From NCBI RefSeq assembly GCF_002055535.1, contig NZ_LN831034.1:124001-188000 (forward strand): a DNA stretch of 64,000 bases, given 5' to 3'. Both the position numbers and the translations under genes were made by a program. This document shows positions 30,425 through 39,467 of this stretch, one piece after another. Positions within the stretch are counted from its first letter, which is position 1, and each line of letters opens with the position of its first letter. The notes under the pieces were generated by a model, which saw only the letters and a program-made list of their open reading frames with translations, ran no database searches and had not been told where the DNA came from. Source of the stretch: Streptococcus pyogenes. GTDB lineage: Bacteria; Bacillota; Bacilli; Lactobacillales; Streptococcaceae.

Positions 30425-30625
30425 TTAGAAGAAACTTGTTACTGCTTTGTACCAGTCTTCTACATTATACTTTAAGCAGGTTAGAGGGCAACAAGTCCAA
30501 CACACGCTGGCATCTCTAGTTGCGGTCACTTCGTATGCTGAAACAGTTTGGTTTTCTGGTGTTGCAAGGCTAAGGCTTACGACAGCAGCAGTTGCGATCA
30601 TAAATAAAGATAATTTCTTTTTCAT
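30425..30625 (-). CDS. Small secreted Cys-rich peptide 1
   Basis: A 66-residue precursor with the leader MKKKLSLFMIATAAVVSLSLAT ending QTVSA, then a short mature part containing SVCWTCCPLTCLKYN (four Cys) and an aromatic tail. The leader is near-identical to that of the gene at 31037-31204, and both have matching promoters, so they are paralogues. Good ribosome site (AAGGAG). The Cys pattern could form two disulfides, or bind metal; a bacteriocin or signalling role is possible but no known family was recognised and no immunity or export gene is adjacent. Confidence 0.7.
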   Translation of the reverse strand: MKKKLSLFMIATAAVVSLSLATPENQTVSAYEVTATRDASVCWTCCPLTCLKYNVEDWYKAVTSFF

Positions 30626-30655
30626 TTGTAACTCCTTAAATTATAGTATACCTAT

Positions 30656-30684
30656 ATTATACTCATATTCTATTAATTATTCAA
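30656..30684 (-). promoter_or_regulatory. Promoter of small secreted peptide 1
   Basis: On the minus strand TTGAAT (30684-30679), 17-bp spacer, TATAAT (30661-30656). Layout and sequence match the promoter of peptide 2. Confidence 0.75.
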
Positions 30685-30950
30685 CATCACATTTTAATCT
30701 TTTTGTGATGTGTTTGACCGAAAAAGGCAAAGAAAGCTAATATTAAAGTATTTCTTTATCTTATACAAATCACATTAATGGCTAATAATATTAATCTGGT
30801 TATCATTCTATTTGAGATGTTACAGCTTTTTTGGTGCTGGTTAGCTAGCAACTGTTACGACTTGTGTTTTGGGCTCCTCTCCTTTTATAGGCAGTGTACC
30901 TTTTCTTTTTTACCTTGAGGGATCATTGGCAAAAACGTTTTAGCCAATCA

Positions 30951-30986
30951 AAAAGCCTAAGGCTGCTTATGCAGTCCTAGGCTTTT
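30951..30986 (-). terminator. Terminator of small secreted peptide 2
   Basis: AAAAGCCTAAGG (30951-30962) pairs with CCTAGGCTTTT (30976-30986), one base bulged, about 50 bases past the minus-strand gene. Confidence 0.65.
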
Positions 30987-31036
30987 CATAACCGTAGTCT
31001 TACGAAGAAGATAGCTTCTATGTTACGGTATTAGGC

Positions 31037-31204
31037 TTACCATACAGTGTAAAGTAACCAGCTGTCAGGACCAGTGTGTCCGTAGAAACCGTTACTATAG
31101 CTAGCATCATTTGCTGAAACAGTTTGGTGGTCTCCTAGTGTTGCAAGGCTAAGGCCTGCAACAGCAGCAGTTGCGATCATAAATAAAGATAATTTCTTTT
31201 TCAT
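31037..31204 (-). CDS. Small secreted peptide 2
   Basis: A 55-residue precursor read on the minus strand from the ATG at 31202-31204 to TAA at 31037-31039. The leader is MKKKLSLFMIATAAVAGLSL, ending HQTVSA near residue 31. The predicted mature peptide is only about 24 residues, Gly/Tyr/Ser/Trp-rich (SYSNGFYGHTGPDSWLLY), without Cys. Its ribosome site AAGGAG and promoter copy those of peptide 1. The shared leader with unrelated mature parts suggests a common export route and diversified function. Family not recognised. Confidence 0.65.
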   Translation of the reverse strand: MKKKLSLFMIATAAVAGLSLATLGDHQTVSANDASYSNGFYGHTGPDSWLLYTVW

Positions 31205-31235
31205 AGATAACTCCTTTAATTTGTAGTATGACTAT

Positions 31236-31264
31236 ATTATACTAACTTTTTGTTAATAAATCAA
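31236..31264 (-). promoter_or_regulatory. Promoter of small secreted peptide 2
   Basis: On the minus strand TTGATT (31264-31259), 17-bp spacer, TATAAT (31241-31236). Confidence 0.75.
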
Positions 31265-31388
31265 GTGTTGTTTTAATGTTTTTATTATTATTTATCTGAA
31301 TAAGAAATGTGGCGACCTAGGATTAGAAAACCGCCACGAGATGGTTTTTTATTTTAATAGTTAGCGGTAGACTATGCTGTGACTAGTA

Positions 31389-31715
31389 TTACGAAACCCA
31401 GCTTTTTATTGTAGTCCAAAGATAATTTAAAAAGCACCAAAACCAATTAGAACAATCATTTTTGGTGCTAGAAGTTTCACTCTCTTTTATGTCTCTATTT
31501 TCGTAACCCACACAAATGGTTCCCTTTCCGTCAGCTGTTAATTTACATACTTCACCATCTACGTTTTCGTAGCCAAAACATACTGTTCCGTTTTTATCAC
31601 ATGTCTCAGTTAATGTTACATCACTAGCATGCACGGTCTGGTGATGAGGGGTTGCTAAAGACGGCCCTAGGACAGTTACGGTCGCAAGGGCAACTAAAAA
31701 TAATTTGTTTTTCAC
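31389..31715 (-). CDS. Small secreted protein 3 with Cys pairs
   Basis: A 108-residue precursor starting at a GTG (31713-31715) with an AGGAGAG ribosome site. Leader MKNKLFLVALATVTVLGPSL ends HQTVHA, echoing the leaders of the two downstream peptides. The mature part has two similar Cys-containing units (TVCFGYENVDGE and TICVGYENRDIK), a Ser/Thr linker and a Trp/Cys-rich amphipathic C-terminus (CSNWFWCFLNYLW). The internal duplication and Trp-rich tail suggest a surface- or membrane-active peptide. Function not recognised. Confidence 0.7.
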   Translation of the reverse strand: MKNKLFLVALATVTVLGPSLATPHHQTVHASDVTLTETCDKNGTVCFGYENVDGEVCKLTADGKGTICVGYENRDIKESETSSTKNDCSNWFWCFLNYLWTTIKSWVS

Positions 31716-32198
31716 TATATTTCTCTCCTAAAAATAAATAGTACTTTAGCAGTGTACTATAAGACGCATGGTGAAAACAAGTTCTGTTTCTCATTAAATG
31801 AAATAAATTGTGACCTTTTAATGAAATTTTGATGGCAATATTGCCCTATTGAGTAGGTGACGATGCAAAGTAGGACTGTCAGTGTGATAAGCTGAGCTTT
31901 TGAGACGATGGGGCCAAAGGTAGCTATACTTTAACTTGCTGGAGAGGTGTTGGCAGCTTGGTCAAAGATGATAAAAGGGCTTGCAAACTTAGCTAAAGGT
32001 TGTATAATAAACGTAATCGATCTAAAAATGATATTGTTGGAAAAATTCATTATCCATTTAAAAGGTGCCCACTACTTTTCTTATAGGTTAGCAGATCACG
32101 CTTTTTTGAAGAGCTTTTTGGTTTGTGCAACCATTGGGGTGGGACCATTGTCTAAAAGAGAGTTCATTGGAGTTAACGCTATTGCGGAGGTGTACGAA
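31716..32198. other. Interval between small-peptide cluster and metB
   Basis: Nothing coding is supported in these 483 bases, although the metB frame stays open back to 31947. No T-box, S-box or MET-box-like motif could be identified, and no convincing promoter was chosen. Confidence 0.5.
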
Positions 32199-33338
32199 AT
32201 GAGAGAAAATACGACCTTATTACATGGCTATACGGTTATTGATGAGTTTACAGGAGCAGCTTCAGTTCCCATCTATCAGACTTCGACGTTCCACAATTCA
32301 GAACTGTATTGTCCTAGTCAAAAACATTTGTACACACGCTTTTCAAACCCAACGACTGAAGCTTTAGAAGACGGGTTAGCCTGTTTAGAAAAAGCGACTT
32401 ATGCGGTGGCTTATGCATCTGGTATGGCTGCTATTTCAACTGTTTTGATGCTCTTAAAAGCTGGAGATCATGTGATTTTCCCATTGGAGGTCTATGGAGG
32501 GACTTGCCAATTTGCGACAGCTATTTTACCCAATTATCAGATTGAAACAAGCTTTGTAGATATGGCTGATTTAGCAACAGTAAAAGCAAGTATCAGGCCT
32601 AATACGCGTATGATTTATCTAGAGACACCGTCAAATCCGCTCTTGAAAATTTGTGATATTTCAGAGCTTGTGCAACTCGCCAAAGCTTATGGTGTGCTAA
32701 CTGTGGCTGATAATACCTTTATGACAAGTTTGTATCAAGAACCCTTAGCTATGGGTGTGGATATTGTGGTAGAAAGTGTGACCAAATTTATCAATGGTCA
32801 TAGTGATGTGGTAGCTGGTTTAGCTGCTACCAATAATGAGGCTATCTACAACCAGCTCAAGCTTTTTCAAAAAAACTTTGGAGCAATTGTTGGGGTCGAA
32901 GACGCTTGGCTGATTCTTCGTGGCATGAAAACTATGGGGATCCGTATGGAACAAGCGGTAAAAAATGCTCAGCAGCTCGCTAACTATTTAGCGAAGCACC
33001 CCAAAGTTCTTAAGGTACATTACCCTGGCTTAGACAGTCATCCTAATCACGACACCCACCTGCAACAAGCTAAGAATGGTGGTGCTGTTTTATCCTTTGA
33101 GTTGGCTTCTAAGGAGGAGCTGATGACCTTTACCCATCGTATTCAGTTGCCGATTTTAGCCGTTAGTCTAGGTGGAGTAGAGTCCATTTTGTCACATCCA
33201 GCAACGATGTCTCATGCTTGTTTATCACCACAAGCGCGGTTGGAACAAGGGGTTGTTGATGGTTTGCTGCGCTTGTCTTGTGGTGTTGAAAATATCGAAG
33301 ACTTATTAGCCGATTTTGAGCAAGCACTTGCTTTTTAA
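32199..33338 (+). CDS. metB: Cys/Met metabolism PLP enzyme (cystathionine gamma-synthase/lyase type)
   Basis: A 379-residue trans-sulfuration enzyme of the Cys/Met PLP family. Lys196 in VESVTKFINGHSDVVAG should form the internal aldimine; YASGMAAIS, ETPSNPLLKICDI and ADNTFMTSLYQEPL are conserved, as is the C-terminal SLGGVESILSHPATMSHA. Family members are hard to tell apart: gamma-synthase, gamma-lyase and beta-lyase activities all fit. The ATG at 32199 with GGAGG 8 bases upstream is preferred; 84 more codons upstream are open but look non-coding. No other methionine genes are adjacent. Confidence 0.88.
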   Translation: MRENTTLLHGYTVIDEFTGAASVPIYQTSTFHNSELYCPSQKHLYTRFSNPTTEALEDGLACLEKATYAVAYASGMAAISTVLMLLKAGDHVIFPLEVYGGTCQFATAILPNYQIETSFVDMADLATVKASIRPNTRMIYLETPSNPLLKICDISELVQLAKAYGVLTVADNTFMTSLYQEPLAMGVDIVVESVTKFINGHSDVVAGLAATNNEAIYNQLKLFQKNFGAIVGVEDAWLILRGMKTMGIRMEQAVKNAQQLANYLAKHPKVLKVHYPGLDSHPNHDTHLQQAKNGGAVLSFELASKEELMTFTHRIQLPILAVSLGGVESILSHPATMSHACLSPQARLEQGVVDGLLRLSCGVENIEDLLADFEQALAF

Positions 33339-33469
33339 GTCTGGCTTTTTTATTAGCTTTTTGTGAGGATGGTTGATGCTAAAGCAGGGTTTAAAAATAG
33401 CTAATCGTCTGAAGTCTCAAAAGCCAAGGTGCTAGTCATGTCTTGACCATTCCTAAAAGCTTCATCTCA

Positions 33470-33478
33470 TGCTATAAT
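33470..33478 (+). promoter_or_regulatory. Extended -10 promoter of leuS
   Basis: TGCTATAAT, 34 bp before the leuS ATG; no good -35. The leader is too short for a T-box. Confidence 0.55.
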
Positions 33479-33512
33479 AAGAAGACTAGATTTTTTACAT
33501 GGGAGATTTCAC

Positions 33513-36014
33513 ATGACATTTTACGATCACACCGCTATTGAACCCAAATGGCAAGCCTTTTGGGCAGATAATCATACTTTTAAAACAGGAACAGACGCAT
33601 CAAAACCTAAGTTTTATGCCCTAGATATGTTCCCATACCCATCTGGAGCTGGTCTCCACGTTGGTCACCCAGAAGGCTATACAGCAACTGATATTCTCAG
33701 CCGTTTCAAACGTGCCCAAGGTCACAATATTCTCCACCCAATGGGTTGGGATGCCTTTGGACTTCCTGCTGAGCAGTACGCTATGGATACTGGTAATGAC
33801 CCAGCCGAGTTTACAGCTGAAAACATCGCTAACTTCAAACGCCAGATTAATGCTCTTGGTTTCTCATACGACTGGGATCGTGAAGTTAACACAACTGACC
33901 CTAACTACTACAAGTGGACACAGTGGATCTTTACCAAGCTTTATGAAAAAGGCCTAGCCTACGAAGCTGAAGTTCCCGTTAACTGGGTTGAAGAATTGGG
34001 AACAGCTATCGCTAACGAAGAGGTTCTCCCTGATGGGACATCAGAACGTGGCGGCTACCCAGTTGTCAGAAAACCCATGCGCCAATGGATGCTCAAAATC
34101 ACTGCCTATGCAGAGCGCTTGCTAGAAGACTTGGAAGAAGTTGACTGGCCAGAATCAATCAAGGACATGCAACGCAACTGGATTGGTAAATCAACTGGTG
34201 CTAATGTAACCTTCAAGGTTAAGGATACAGATAAGGACTTCACTGTCTTTACAACACGTCCTGACACGCTTTTTGGTGCAACTTACGCCGTTCTTGCTCC
34301 TGAGCATGCCTTGGTTGATGCTATTACAACAGCTGACCAAGCAGAAGCCGTTGCCAAATACAAACGTCAAGCAAGTCTCAAATCAGACCTTGCTCGTACA
34401 GATCTTGCCAAAGAAAAAACTGGTGTGTGGACAGGTGCCTATGCGATTAACCCAGTTAATGGTAACGAAATGCCAGTTTGGATTGCGGACTATGTCCTTG
34501 CCAGCTACGGTACTGGTGCTATCATGGCTGTTCCAGCCCACGATGAACGTGACTGGGAATTCGCAAAACAATTTAAGCTAGACATCATCCCTGTTCTTGA
34601 AGGTGGTAATGTTGAAGAGGCTGCCTTTACAGAAGACGGTCTTCACATCAACTCAGGCTTCCTAGATGGTCTTGACAAAGCGTCAGCTATTGCCAAAATG
34701 GTCGAATGGCTTGAAGCAGAAGGCGTCGGTAATGAGAAAGTCACTTACCGTCTTCGTGACTGGCTCTTTAGCCGTCAACGTTATTGGGGTGAGCCAATCC
34801 CAATCATCCACTGGGAAGATGGGACCTCAACAGCGGTTCCTGAGAGTGAGTTGCCACTGGTTCTTCCAGTAACGAAGGATATCCGTCCTTCAGGTACTGG
34901 TGAGAGCCCACTTGCTAACGTGACAGACTGGTTGGAAGTGACTCGTGAAGATGGTGTGAAAGGTCGTCGTGAGACTAACACCATGCCACAATGGGCAGGT
35001 TCAAGCTGGTATTATCTTCGTTACATCGATCCACACAACACTGAAAAACTGGCTGACGAGGAACTCCTCAAACAATGGTTGCCAGTTGATATCTATGTCG
35101 GTGGTGCAGAGCATGCCGTGCTTCACCTTCTCTACGCTCGCTTCTGGCACAAGGTTCTTTACGATCTCGGTGTTGTACCTACCAAAGAGCCATTCCAAAA
35201 ACTCTTTAACCAAGGGATGATTTTGGGGACAAGCTACCGCGATAGCCGTGGTGCTCTTGTGGCAACTGACAAGGTTGAAAAACGTGATGGTAGCTTCTTC
35301 CATGTGGAAACTGGGGAAGAGCTTGAACAAGCACCAGCTAAGATGTCTAAATCACTTAAGAACGTTGTCAACCCAGATGATGTTGTTGAGCAGTACGGTG
35401 CTGACACTCTTCGTGTTTACGAGATGTTCATGGGACCACTTGACGCTTCCATCGCCTGGTCTGAAGAAGGTCTTGAAGGCTCACGTAAGTTCTTGGACCG
35501 TGTTTACCGTTTGATCACAACTAAAGAGATCACTGAGGAAAATAGCGGAGCCCTTGACAAGGTTTACAACGAAACCGTTAAGGCCGTTACTGAGCAAGTT
35601 GACCAAATGAAATTCAACACAGCTATCGCTCAACTCATGGTATTTGTCAATGCAGCCAACAAGGAAGACAAACTCTTTAGCGACTATGCCAAAGGCTTTG
35701 TTCAATTGATTGCACCATTTGCACCGCACTTAGGTGAGGAACTCTGGCAAGCCTTGACAGCCTCAGGTGAGTCAATCTCTTACGTGCCATGGCCAAGTTA
35801 TGATGAAAGCAAATTGGTTGAAAACGATGTGGAAATCGTTGTCCAAATCAAAGGTAAGGTCAAAGCTAAACTTGTAGTTGCTAAAGACCTTTCACGCGAA
35901 GAATTACAAGAAGTTGCTCTTGCTAACGAAAAAGTCCAAGCCGAAATCGCAGGCAAAGACATCATCAAAGTCATCGCAGTACCAAACAAACTCGTTAATA
36001 TTGTTATCAAATAG
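33513..36014 (+). CDS. leuS: Leucyl-tRNA synthetase
   Basis: A standard 833-residue bacterial LeuRS. Class I signatures are HVGH at 49-52 (HIGH motif, in [16 protein letters not shown]) and KMSKS at 610-614. The editing (CP1) domain contains [12 protein letters not shown] and the [11 protein letters not shown] block. [18 protein letters not shown] precedes the leucine-specific and anticodon-binding regions. Codon use is strongly biased to preferred codons, as expected of a highly expressed gene. Confidence 0.97.
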   Translation: MTFYDHTAIEPKWQAFWADNHTFKTGTDASKPKFYALDMFPYPSGAGLHVGHPEGYTATDILSRFKRAQGHNILHPMGWDAFGLPAEQYAMDTGNDPAEFTAENIANFKRQINALGFSYDWDREVNTTDPNYYKWTQWIFTKLYEKGLAYEAEVPVNWVEELGTAIANEEVLPDGTSERGGYPVVRKPMRQWMLKITAYAERLLEDLEEVDWPESIKDMQRNWIGKSTGANVTFKVKDTDKDFTVFTTRPDTLFGATYAVLAPEHALVDAITTADQAEAVAKYKRQASLKSDLARTDLAKEKTGVWTGAYAINPVNGNEMPVWIADYVLASYGTGAIMAVPAHDERDWEFAKQFKLDIIPVLEGGNVEEAAFTEDGLHINSGFLDGLDKASAIAKMVEWLEAEGVGNEKVTYRLRDWLFSRQRYWGEPIPIIHWEDGTSTAVPESELPLVLPVTKDIRPSGTGESPLANVTDWLEVTREDGVKGRRETNTMPQWAGSSWYYLRYIDPHNTEKLADEELLKQWLPVDIYVGGAEHAVLHLLYARFWHKVLYDLGVVPTKEPFQKLFNQGMILGTSYRDSRGALVATDKVEKRDGSFFHVETGEELEQAPAKMSKSLKNVVNPDDVVEQYGADTLRVYEMFMGPLDASIAWSEEGLEGSRKFLDRVYRLITTKEITEENSGALDKVYNETVKAVTEQVDQMKFNTAIAQLMVFVNAANKEDKLFSDYAKGFVQLIAPFAPHLGEELWQALTASGESISYVPWPSYDESKLVENDVEIVVQIKGKVKAKLVVAKDLSREELQEVALANEKVQAEIAGKDIIKVIAVPNKLVNIVIK

Positions 36015-36103
36015 TTTGAGGTGACACAGCCCTTCAGTGGTTATTTGCGTCACGTCACAGTTAATGCCAAAGAGCTGATCTATTCAAAAAGCAACTTATC
36101 TAG

Positions 36104-36137
36104 AAAAACCACAAGAACGAAGGTTCTTGTGGTTTTT
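36104..36137 (+). terminator. Terminator after leuS
   Basis: A perfect 15-bp stem (AAAAACCACAAGAAC / GTTCTTGTGGTTTTT) with a 4-base loop. The rest of the 306-base leuS-ulaA interval holds the ulaA control region. Confidence 0.92.
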
Positions 36138-36215
36138 AATCGTTGTTTAGGGGTATTTTCTCTTTATTATTAAGTGTAGTTAAATTTTAAAATAAGTTAA
36201 CTTAAGTCTAATATT

Positions 36216-36247
36216 GAACACTTCTTTGTGTGATAGTTGGTCTTTTT
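36216..36247. promoter_or_regulatory. Candidate operator upstream of ulaA, shared with ulaG
   Basis: GAACAC-N6-GTGTGA-N3-TTGGTCTTTTT. The same arrangement occurs at 43165-43196 before ulaG (26 of 32 positions identical). The ACAC/GTGT arms form an inverted repeat. Probable site for the PRD regulator encoded at 41362-43008 (inference). Confidence 0.6.
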
Positions 36248-36271
36248 TAAAACGCTTTCATTACCTATAAT
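36247..36271 (+). promoter_or_regulatory. ulaA promoter with overlapping cre site
   Basis: A cre-like sequence TTAAAACGCTTTCA (36247-36260, 13 of 14 matches) lies immediately upstream of the -10 box TATAAT (36266-36271). The -35 region is a poor T-rich hexamer, which fits an activator-dependent, CcpA-repressed promoter. Confidence 0.6.
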
Positions 36272-36320
36272 GAACATATAAACACTTTATCTTTATTAAC
36301 TTTGAAAAGAGGTAGTTCTT

Positions 36321-37754
36321 ATGGAAATGCTCCTAGCTCCCCTAAACTGGTTCTCGCAAAATATTTTGCAAAACCCAGCGTTCTTTGTAGGTCTTTTGGT
36401 TTTAATCGGGTATTTACTCCTTAAAAAACCCATTTATGAGGTCTTTGCTGGTTTTGTAAAGGCTACCGTTGGTTACTTGATTTTGAACGTTGGAGCAGGC
36501 GGTCTTGTAACGACTTTTCGTCCGATCTTGGTTGCTCTTGCCAAGAAATTTGAATTGAAAGCCGCCGTTATTGATCCTTATTTTGGTTTGGCTGCTGCTA
36601 ATACTAAGTTAGAAGAGATGGGCTTCATCAGTGTTGCTACGACAGCTCTCTTGATTGGATTTGGGGTCAACATTCTTTTGGTTGCACTTCGCAAGGTCAC
36701 TAAAGTTCGTACCCTTTTCATCACAGGTCACATCATGGTCCAACAGGCAGCGACGATTTCGGTCTTTGTCCTTCTTTTAATCCCTCAATTCCAAAATGCT
36801 TTTGGGGCATGGGCAGTCGGTATCATCTGTGGGCTTTACTGGGCTATCAGCTCAAACATGACCGTTGAAGCAACTCAACGCCTTACAGGTGGCGGTGGGT
36901 TTGCGATTGGTCACCAACAACAATTTGCGATTTGGTTTGTGGATAAGGTTGCACCGTTCTTTGGTAAAAAAGAAGAAAACCTTGATAACCTAAAATTACC
37001 GACCTTCTTAAACATTTTCCATGATACTGTTGTTGCGTCAGCAACTTTGATGTTGGTCTTTTTCGGAGCTATCTTGGCTGTCCTTGGTCCAGACATTATG
37101 TCTGATGTGGACTTAATCGGACCTGGAGCATTCAACCCAGCTAAGCAAGCTTTCTTCATGTATATTTTGCAAACCTCTCTCACCTTCTCAGTTTATCTCT
37201 TTATCTTGATGCAGGGTGTTCGCATGTTTGTTTCTGAATTGACCAATGCTTTTCAAGGGATCTCAAGCAAATTGCTTCCAGGGTCATTCCCAGCGGTTGA
37301 CGTTGCAGCTTCCTATGGCTTTGGTTCTTCAAATGCGGTGCTTTCAGGATTTGCCTTTGGTTTGATTGGTCAATTAATCACCATTGCTCTTCTTGTTATC
37401 TTTAAAAATCCAATCTTAATTATCACAGGATTCGTTCCCGTATTCTTTGATAATGCGGCAATTGCGGTTTATGCAGATAAACGTGGTGGCTGGAAAGCAG
37501 CGGTAGCTCTATCATTTATCTCAGGTATTTTGCAAGTTGCACTTGGTGCTGTTGCTGTAGGTCTTTTAGGACTTACAGGTGGTTATCACGGTAATATCGA
37601 CTTGGTTCTTCCATGGTTACCATTTGGGTACCTCTTCAAATTCCTTGGTATTGCAGGGTATGTGCTTGTTTGCATCTTCTTACTTGCCATTCCACAATTG
37701 CAATTCGCAAAAGCTAAGGACAAAGAAGCTTACTACCGTGGGGAAGCTCAATAA
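36321..37754 (+). CDS. ulaA: PTS ascorbate-specific permease IIC (UlaA)
   Basis: A 477-residue polytopic membrane IIC of the ascorbate/SgaT family that takes up L-ascorbate with phosphorylation. Family features: N-terminal LNWFSQNILQNPAFFVGLLVLIGYLLLKKP, NVGAGGLV, the GGGGFAIGHQQQFAIW segment and the late YADKRGGWKAA loop. In this species the IIC, IIB and IIA parts are separate genes (ulaA, ulaB, ulaC). Heads the ula catabolic operon, with cre and putative operator upstream. Confidence 0.93.
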   Translation: MEMLLAPLNWFSQNILQNPAFFVGLLVLIGYLLLKKPIYEVFAGFVKATVGYLILNVGAGGLVTTFRPILVALAKKFELKAAVIDPYFGLAAANTKLEEMGFISVATTALLIGFGVNILLVALRKVTKVRTLFITGHIMVQQAATISVFVLLLIPQFQNAFGAWAVGIICGLYWAISSNMTVEATQRLTGGGGFAIGHQQQFAIWFVDKVAPFFGKKEENLDNLKLPTFLNIFHDTVVASATLMLVFFGAILAVLGPDIMSDVDLIGPGAFNPAKQAFFMYILQTSLTFSVYLFILMQGVRMFVSELTNAFQGISSKLLPGSFPAVDVAASYGFGSSNAVLSGFAFGLIGQLITIALLVIFKNPILIITGFVPVFFDNAAIAVYADKRGGWKAAVALSFISGILQVALGAVAVGLLGLTGGYHGNIDLVLPWLPFGYLFKFLGIAGYVLVCIFLLAIPQLQFAKAKDKEAYYRGEAQ

Positions 37755-37824
37755 CACTGCATCTTAAGAAATAGCTCTGCTATTTTAACAAAACAATAAT
37801 AAAACATTTTCGGAGGAAAAAACA

Positions 37825-38103
37825 ATGGTTAAAGTCTTAACAGCATGTGGCAATGGTATGGGGTCATCTATGGTGATCAAAATGAAAGTTGAAAATGCGC
37901 TTCGTCAACTTGGTGTGACAGATATTCAGTCAGCTTCTTGCTCAGTTGGTGAAGCTAAAGGTCTAGCTTCTGGTTATGATATTGTAGTGGCATCAAACCA
38001 CTTGATTCATGAGCTTGATGGTCGTACCAAAGGCCACTTGGTTGGTCTTGATAACCTGATGGATGATAATGAAATTAAAACCAAACTACAAGAAGTGCTA
38101 TAA
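37825..38103 (+). CDS. ulaB: PTS ascorbate-specific IIB (UlaB)
   Basis: A 92-residue IIB protein with the phosphorylated Cys in VLTACGNGMGSSMVIKMKVE near residue 8, passing phosphate from UlaC to the substrate. Length and motif are typical. It follows ulaA by 70 bp with GGAGG as ribosome site. Confidence 0.93.
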   Translation: MVKVLTACGNGMGSSMVIKMKVENALRQLGVTDIQSASCSVGEAKGLASGYDIVVASNHLIHELDGRTKGHLVGLDNLMDDNEIKTKLQEVL

Positions 38104-38224
38104 GCTAATTCTGAATCAAAACGAAGGAGTTGTGACGAAGGTTTTCAGCTCTTTCTCTTTAGTAGGATAAAACTAGTAAAATGGTGTGTGTTGCAAAGCA
38201 AGACACTAGAAAGAGATAGTTTTT

Positions 38225-38710
38225 ATGAATTTAAAACAAGCCTTTATTGACAACAACTCCATCCGATTGGGGCTAAGTGCTGATACTTGGCAAGAGGCTG
38301 TTCGATTAGCTGTTCAACCTTTGATTGATAGCAAAGCAGTGACGTCAGCTTACTACGACGCCATCATTGCATCAACAGAAAAATACGGCCCTTATTATGT
38401 GTTGATGCCAGGTATGGCTATGCCCCATGCGGAAGCAGGTTTAGGCGTTAATCGTAATGCATTTGCTTTGATTACACTAACAAAACCAGTCACCTTCTCA
38501 GATGGTAAAGAGGTTTCTGTTCTTTTGACGTTGGCCGCTACAGACCCTTCTATTCACACAACAGTGGCTATCCCACAAATTGTGGCCTTGTTTGAACTAG
38601 ATAATGCCATTGAACGCTTGGTGGCCTGCCAAAGTCCTAAAGAGGTTCTAGAGATGGTAGAAGAATCTAAAGACAGTCCTTACTTAGAAGGTATGGACTT
38701 GAATGCTTAA
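38225..38710 (+). CDS. ulaC: PTS ascorbate-specific IIA (UlaC)
   Basis: A 161-residue IIA of the mannitol/fructose-type fold. The phosphorylated histidine is in GMAMPHAEAG near residue 68, and the region VLLTLAATDPSIHTTVAIPQIVALFE is conserved. It accepts phosphate from HPr and gives it to UlaB. 121 bp separate it from ulaB, without a visible terminator. Confidence 0.92.
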   Translation: MNLKQAFIDNNSIRLGLSADTWQEAVRLAVQPLIDSKAVTSAYYDAIIASTEKYGPYYVLMPGMAMPHAEAGLGVNRNAFALITLTKPVTFSDGKEVSVLLTLAATDPSIHTTVAIPQIVALFELDNAIERLVACQSPKEVLEMVEESKDSPYLEGMDLNA

Positions 38711-38800
38711 GCTTTCCTTACACAGGATACTAACGAATGATGGAAAGGATAAGAACTCTTAACCAGTTTGCACGGTGGCTAAGAGTTTTAGGAAAAAGAG

Positions 38801-39463
38801 ATGACACATATTCCAAATTTACAAGTTGCTTTAGACCATTCTGACTTACAGGGGGCTGTTAAAGCAGCCGTTGCTGTGGGTCACGAAGTAGATGTGATTG
38901 AAGCTGGTACCGTTTGTTTGCTTCAAGTGGGAAGCGAACTAGTTGAGGTATTACGCAGCCTCTTCCCAGAGAAAATTATCGTAGCAGATACCAAATGTGC
39001 TGACGCTGGCGGTACGGTCGCTAAAAACAATGCAAAACGTGGTGCTGACTGGATGACCTGCATTTGCTGTGCGACGATTCCAACCATGGAAGCAGCCCTC
39101 AAGGCTATTAAAGAAGAGCGCGGTGACCGTGGGGAAATTCAAATCGAACTTTATGGTGATTGGACTTATGAGCAAGCTCAATTATGGCTTGACGCTGGGA
39201 TTTCCCAAGCGATTTACCACCAATCTCGTGATGCCCTTCTTGCTGGAGAAACTTGGGGTGAAAAAGACCTTAACAAGGTGAAAACATTGATTGACATGGG
39301 CTTTCGTGTCTCAGTAACTGGTGGGCTTGATGTAGACACTTTGAGACTTTTTGAAGGGGTTGATGTCTTTACCTTTATCGCAGGGCGAGGCATTACTGAA
39401 GCAGAAGATCCTGCTGCAGCGGCGCGTGCCTTCAAAGATGAAATCAAACGTATCTGGGGGTAA
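38801..39463 (+). CDS. ulaD: 3-keto-L-gulonate-6-phosphate decarboxylase (UlaD)
   Basis: A 220-residue TIM-barrel enzyme of the OMP decarboxylase superfamily: LQVALDHSDLQGAVKAA, DVIEAGTVCLLQVG, VADTKCADAGGTVAKNN (Asp-x-Lys-x2-Asp catalytic array) and SVTGGLDVDTL. It decarboxylates 3-keto-L-gulonate 6-phosphate to L-xylulose 5-phosphate. Homologues are sometimes called hexulose-6-phosphate synthase; the ula context favours UlaD. Followed by ulaE with a 4-bp gap. Confidence 0.92.
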   Translation: MTHIPNLQVALDHSDLQGAVKAAVAVGHEVDVIEAGTVCLLQVGSELVEVLRSLFPEKIIVADTKCADAGGTVAKNNAKRGADWMTCICCATIPTMEAALKAIKEERGDRGEIQIELYGDWTYEQAQLWLDAGISQAIYHQSRDALLAGETWGEKDLNKVKTLIDMGFRVSVTGGLDVDTLRLFEGVDVFTFIAGRGITEAEDPAAAARAFKDEIKRIWG

Positions 39464-39467
39464 CTTT

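Larger units (their letters stand above)
30626..31036. other. Interval between the first two small-peptide genes
   Basis: Apart from the minus-strand promoter at 30656-30684 and the terminator at 30951-30986, the 411 bases show only a small hairpin ATTGGC/GCCAAT (30925-30948). No further leader-peptide gene was found on either strand. Confidence 0.5.

Noticed and set aside
31947..32198. An 84-codon upstream extension of metB
   Set aside because: The family start and the GGAGG ribosome site point to 32199; the extension looks like translated intergenic DNA.
33339..33512. A T-box leader before leuS
   Set aside because: The interval is too short and lacks a T-box sequence and specifier stem.
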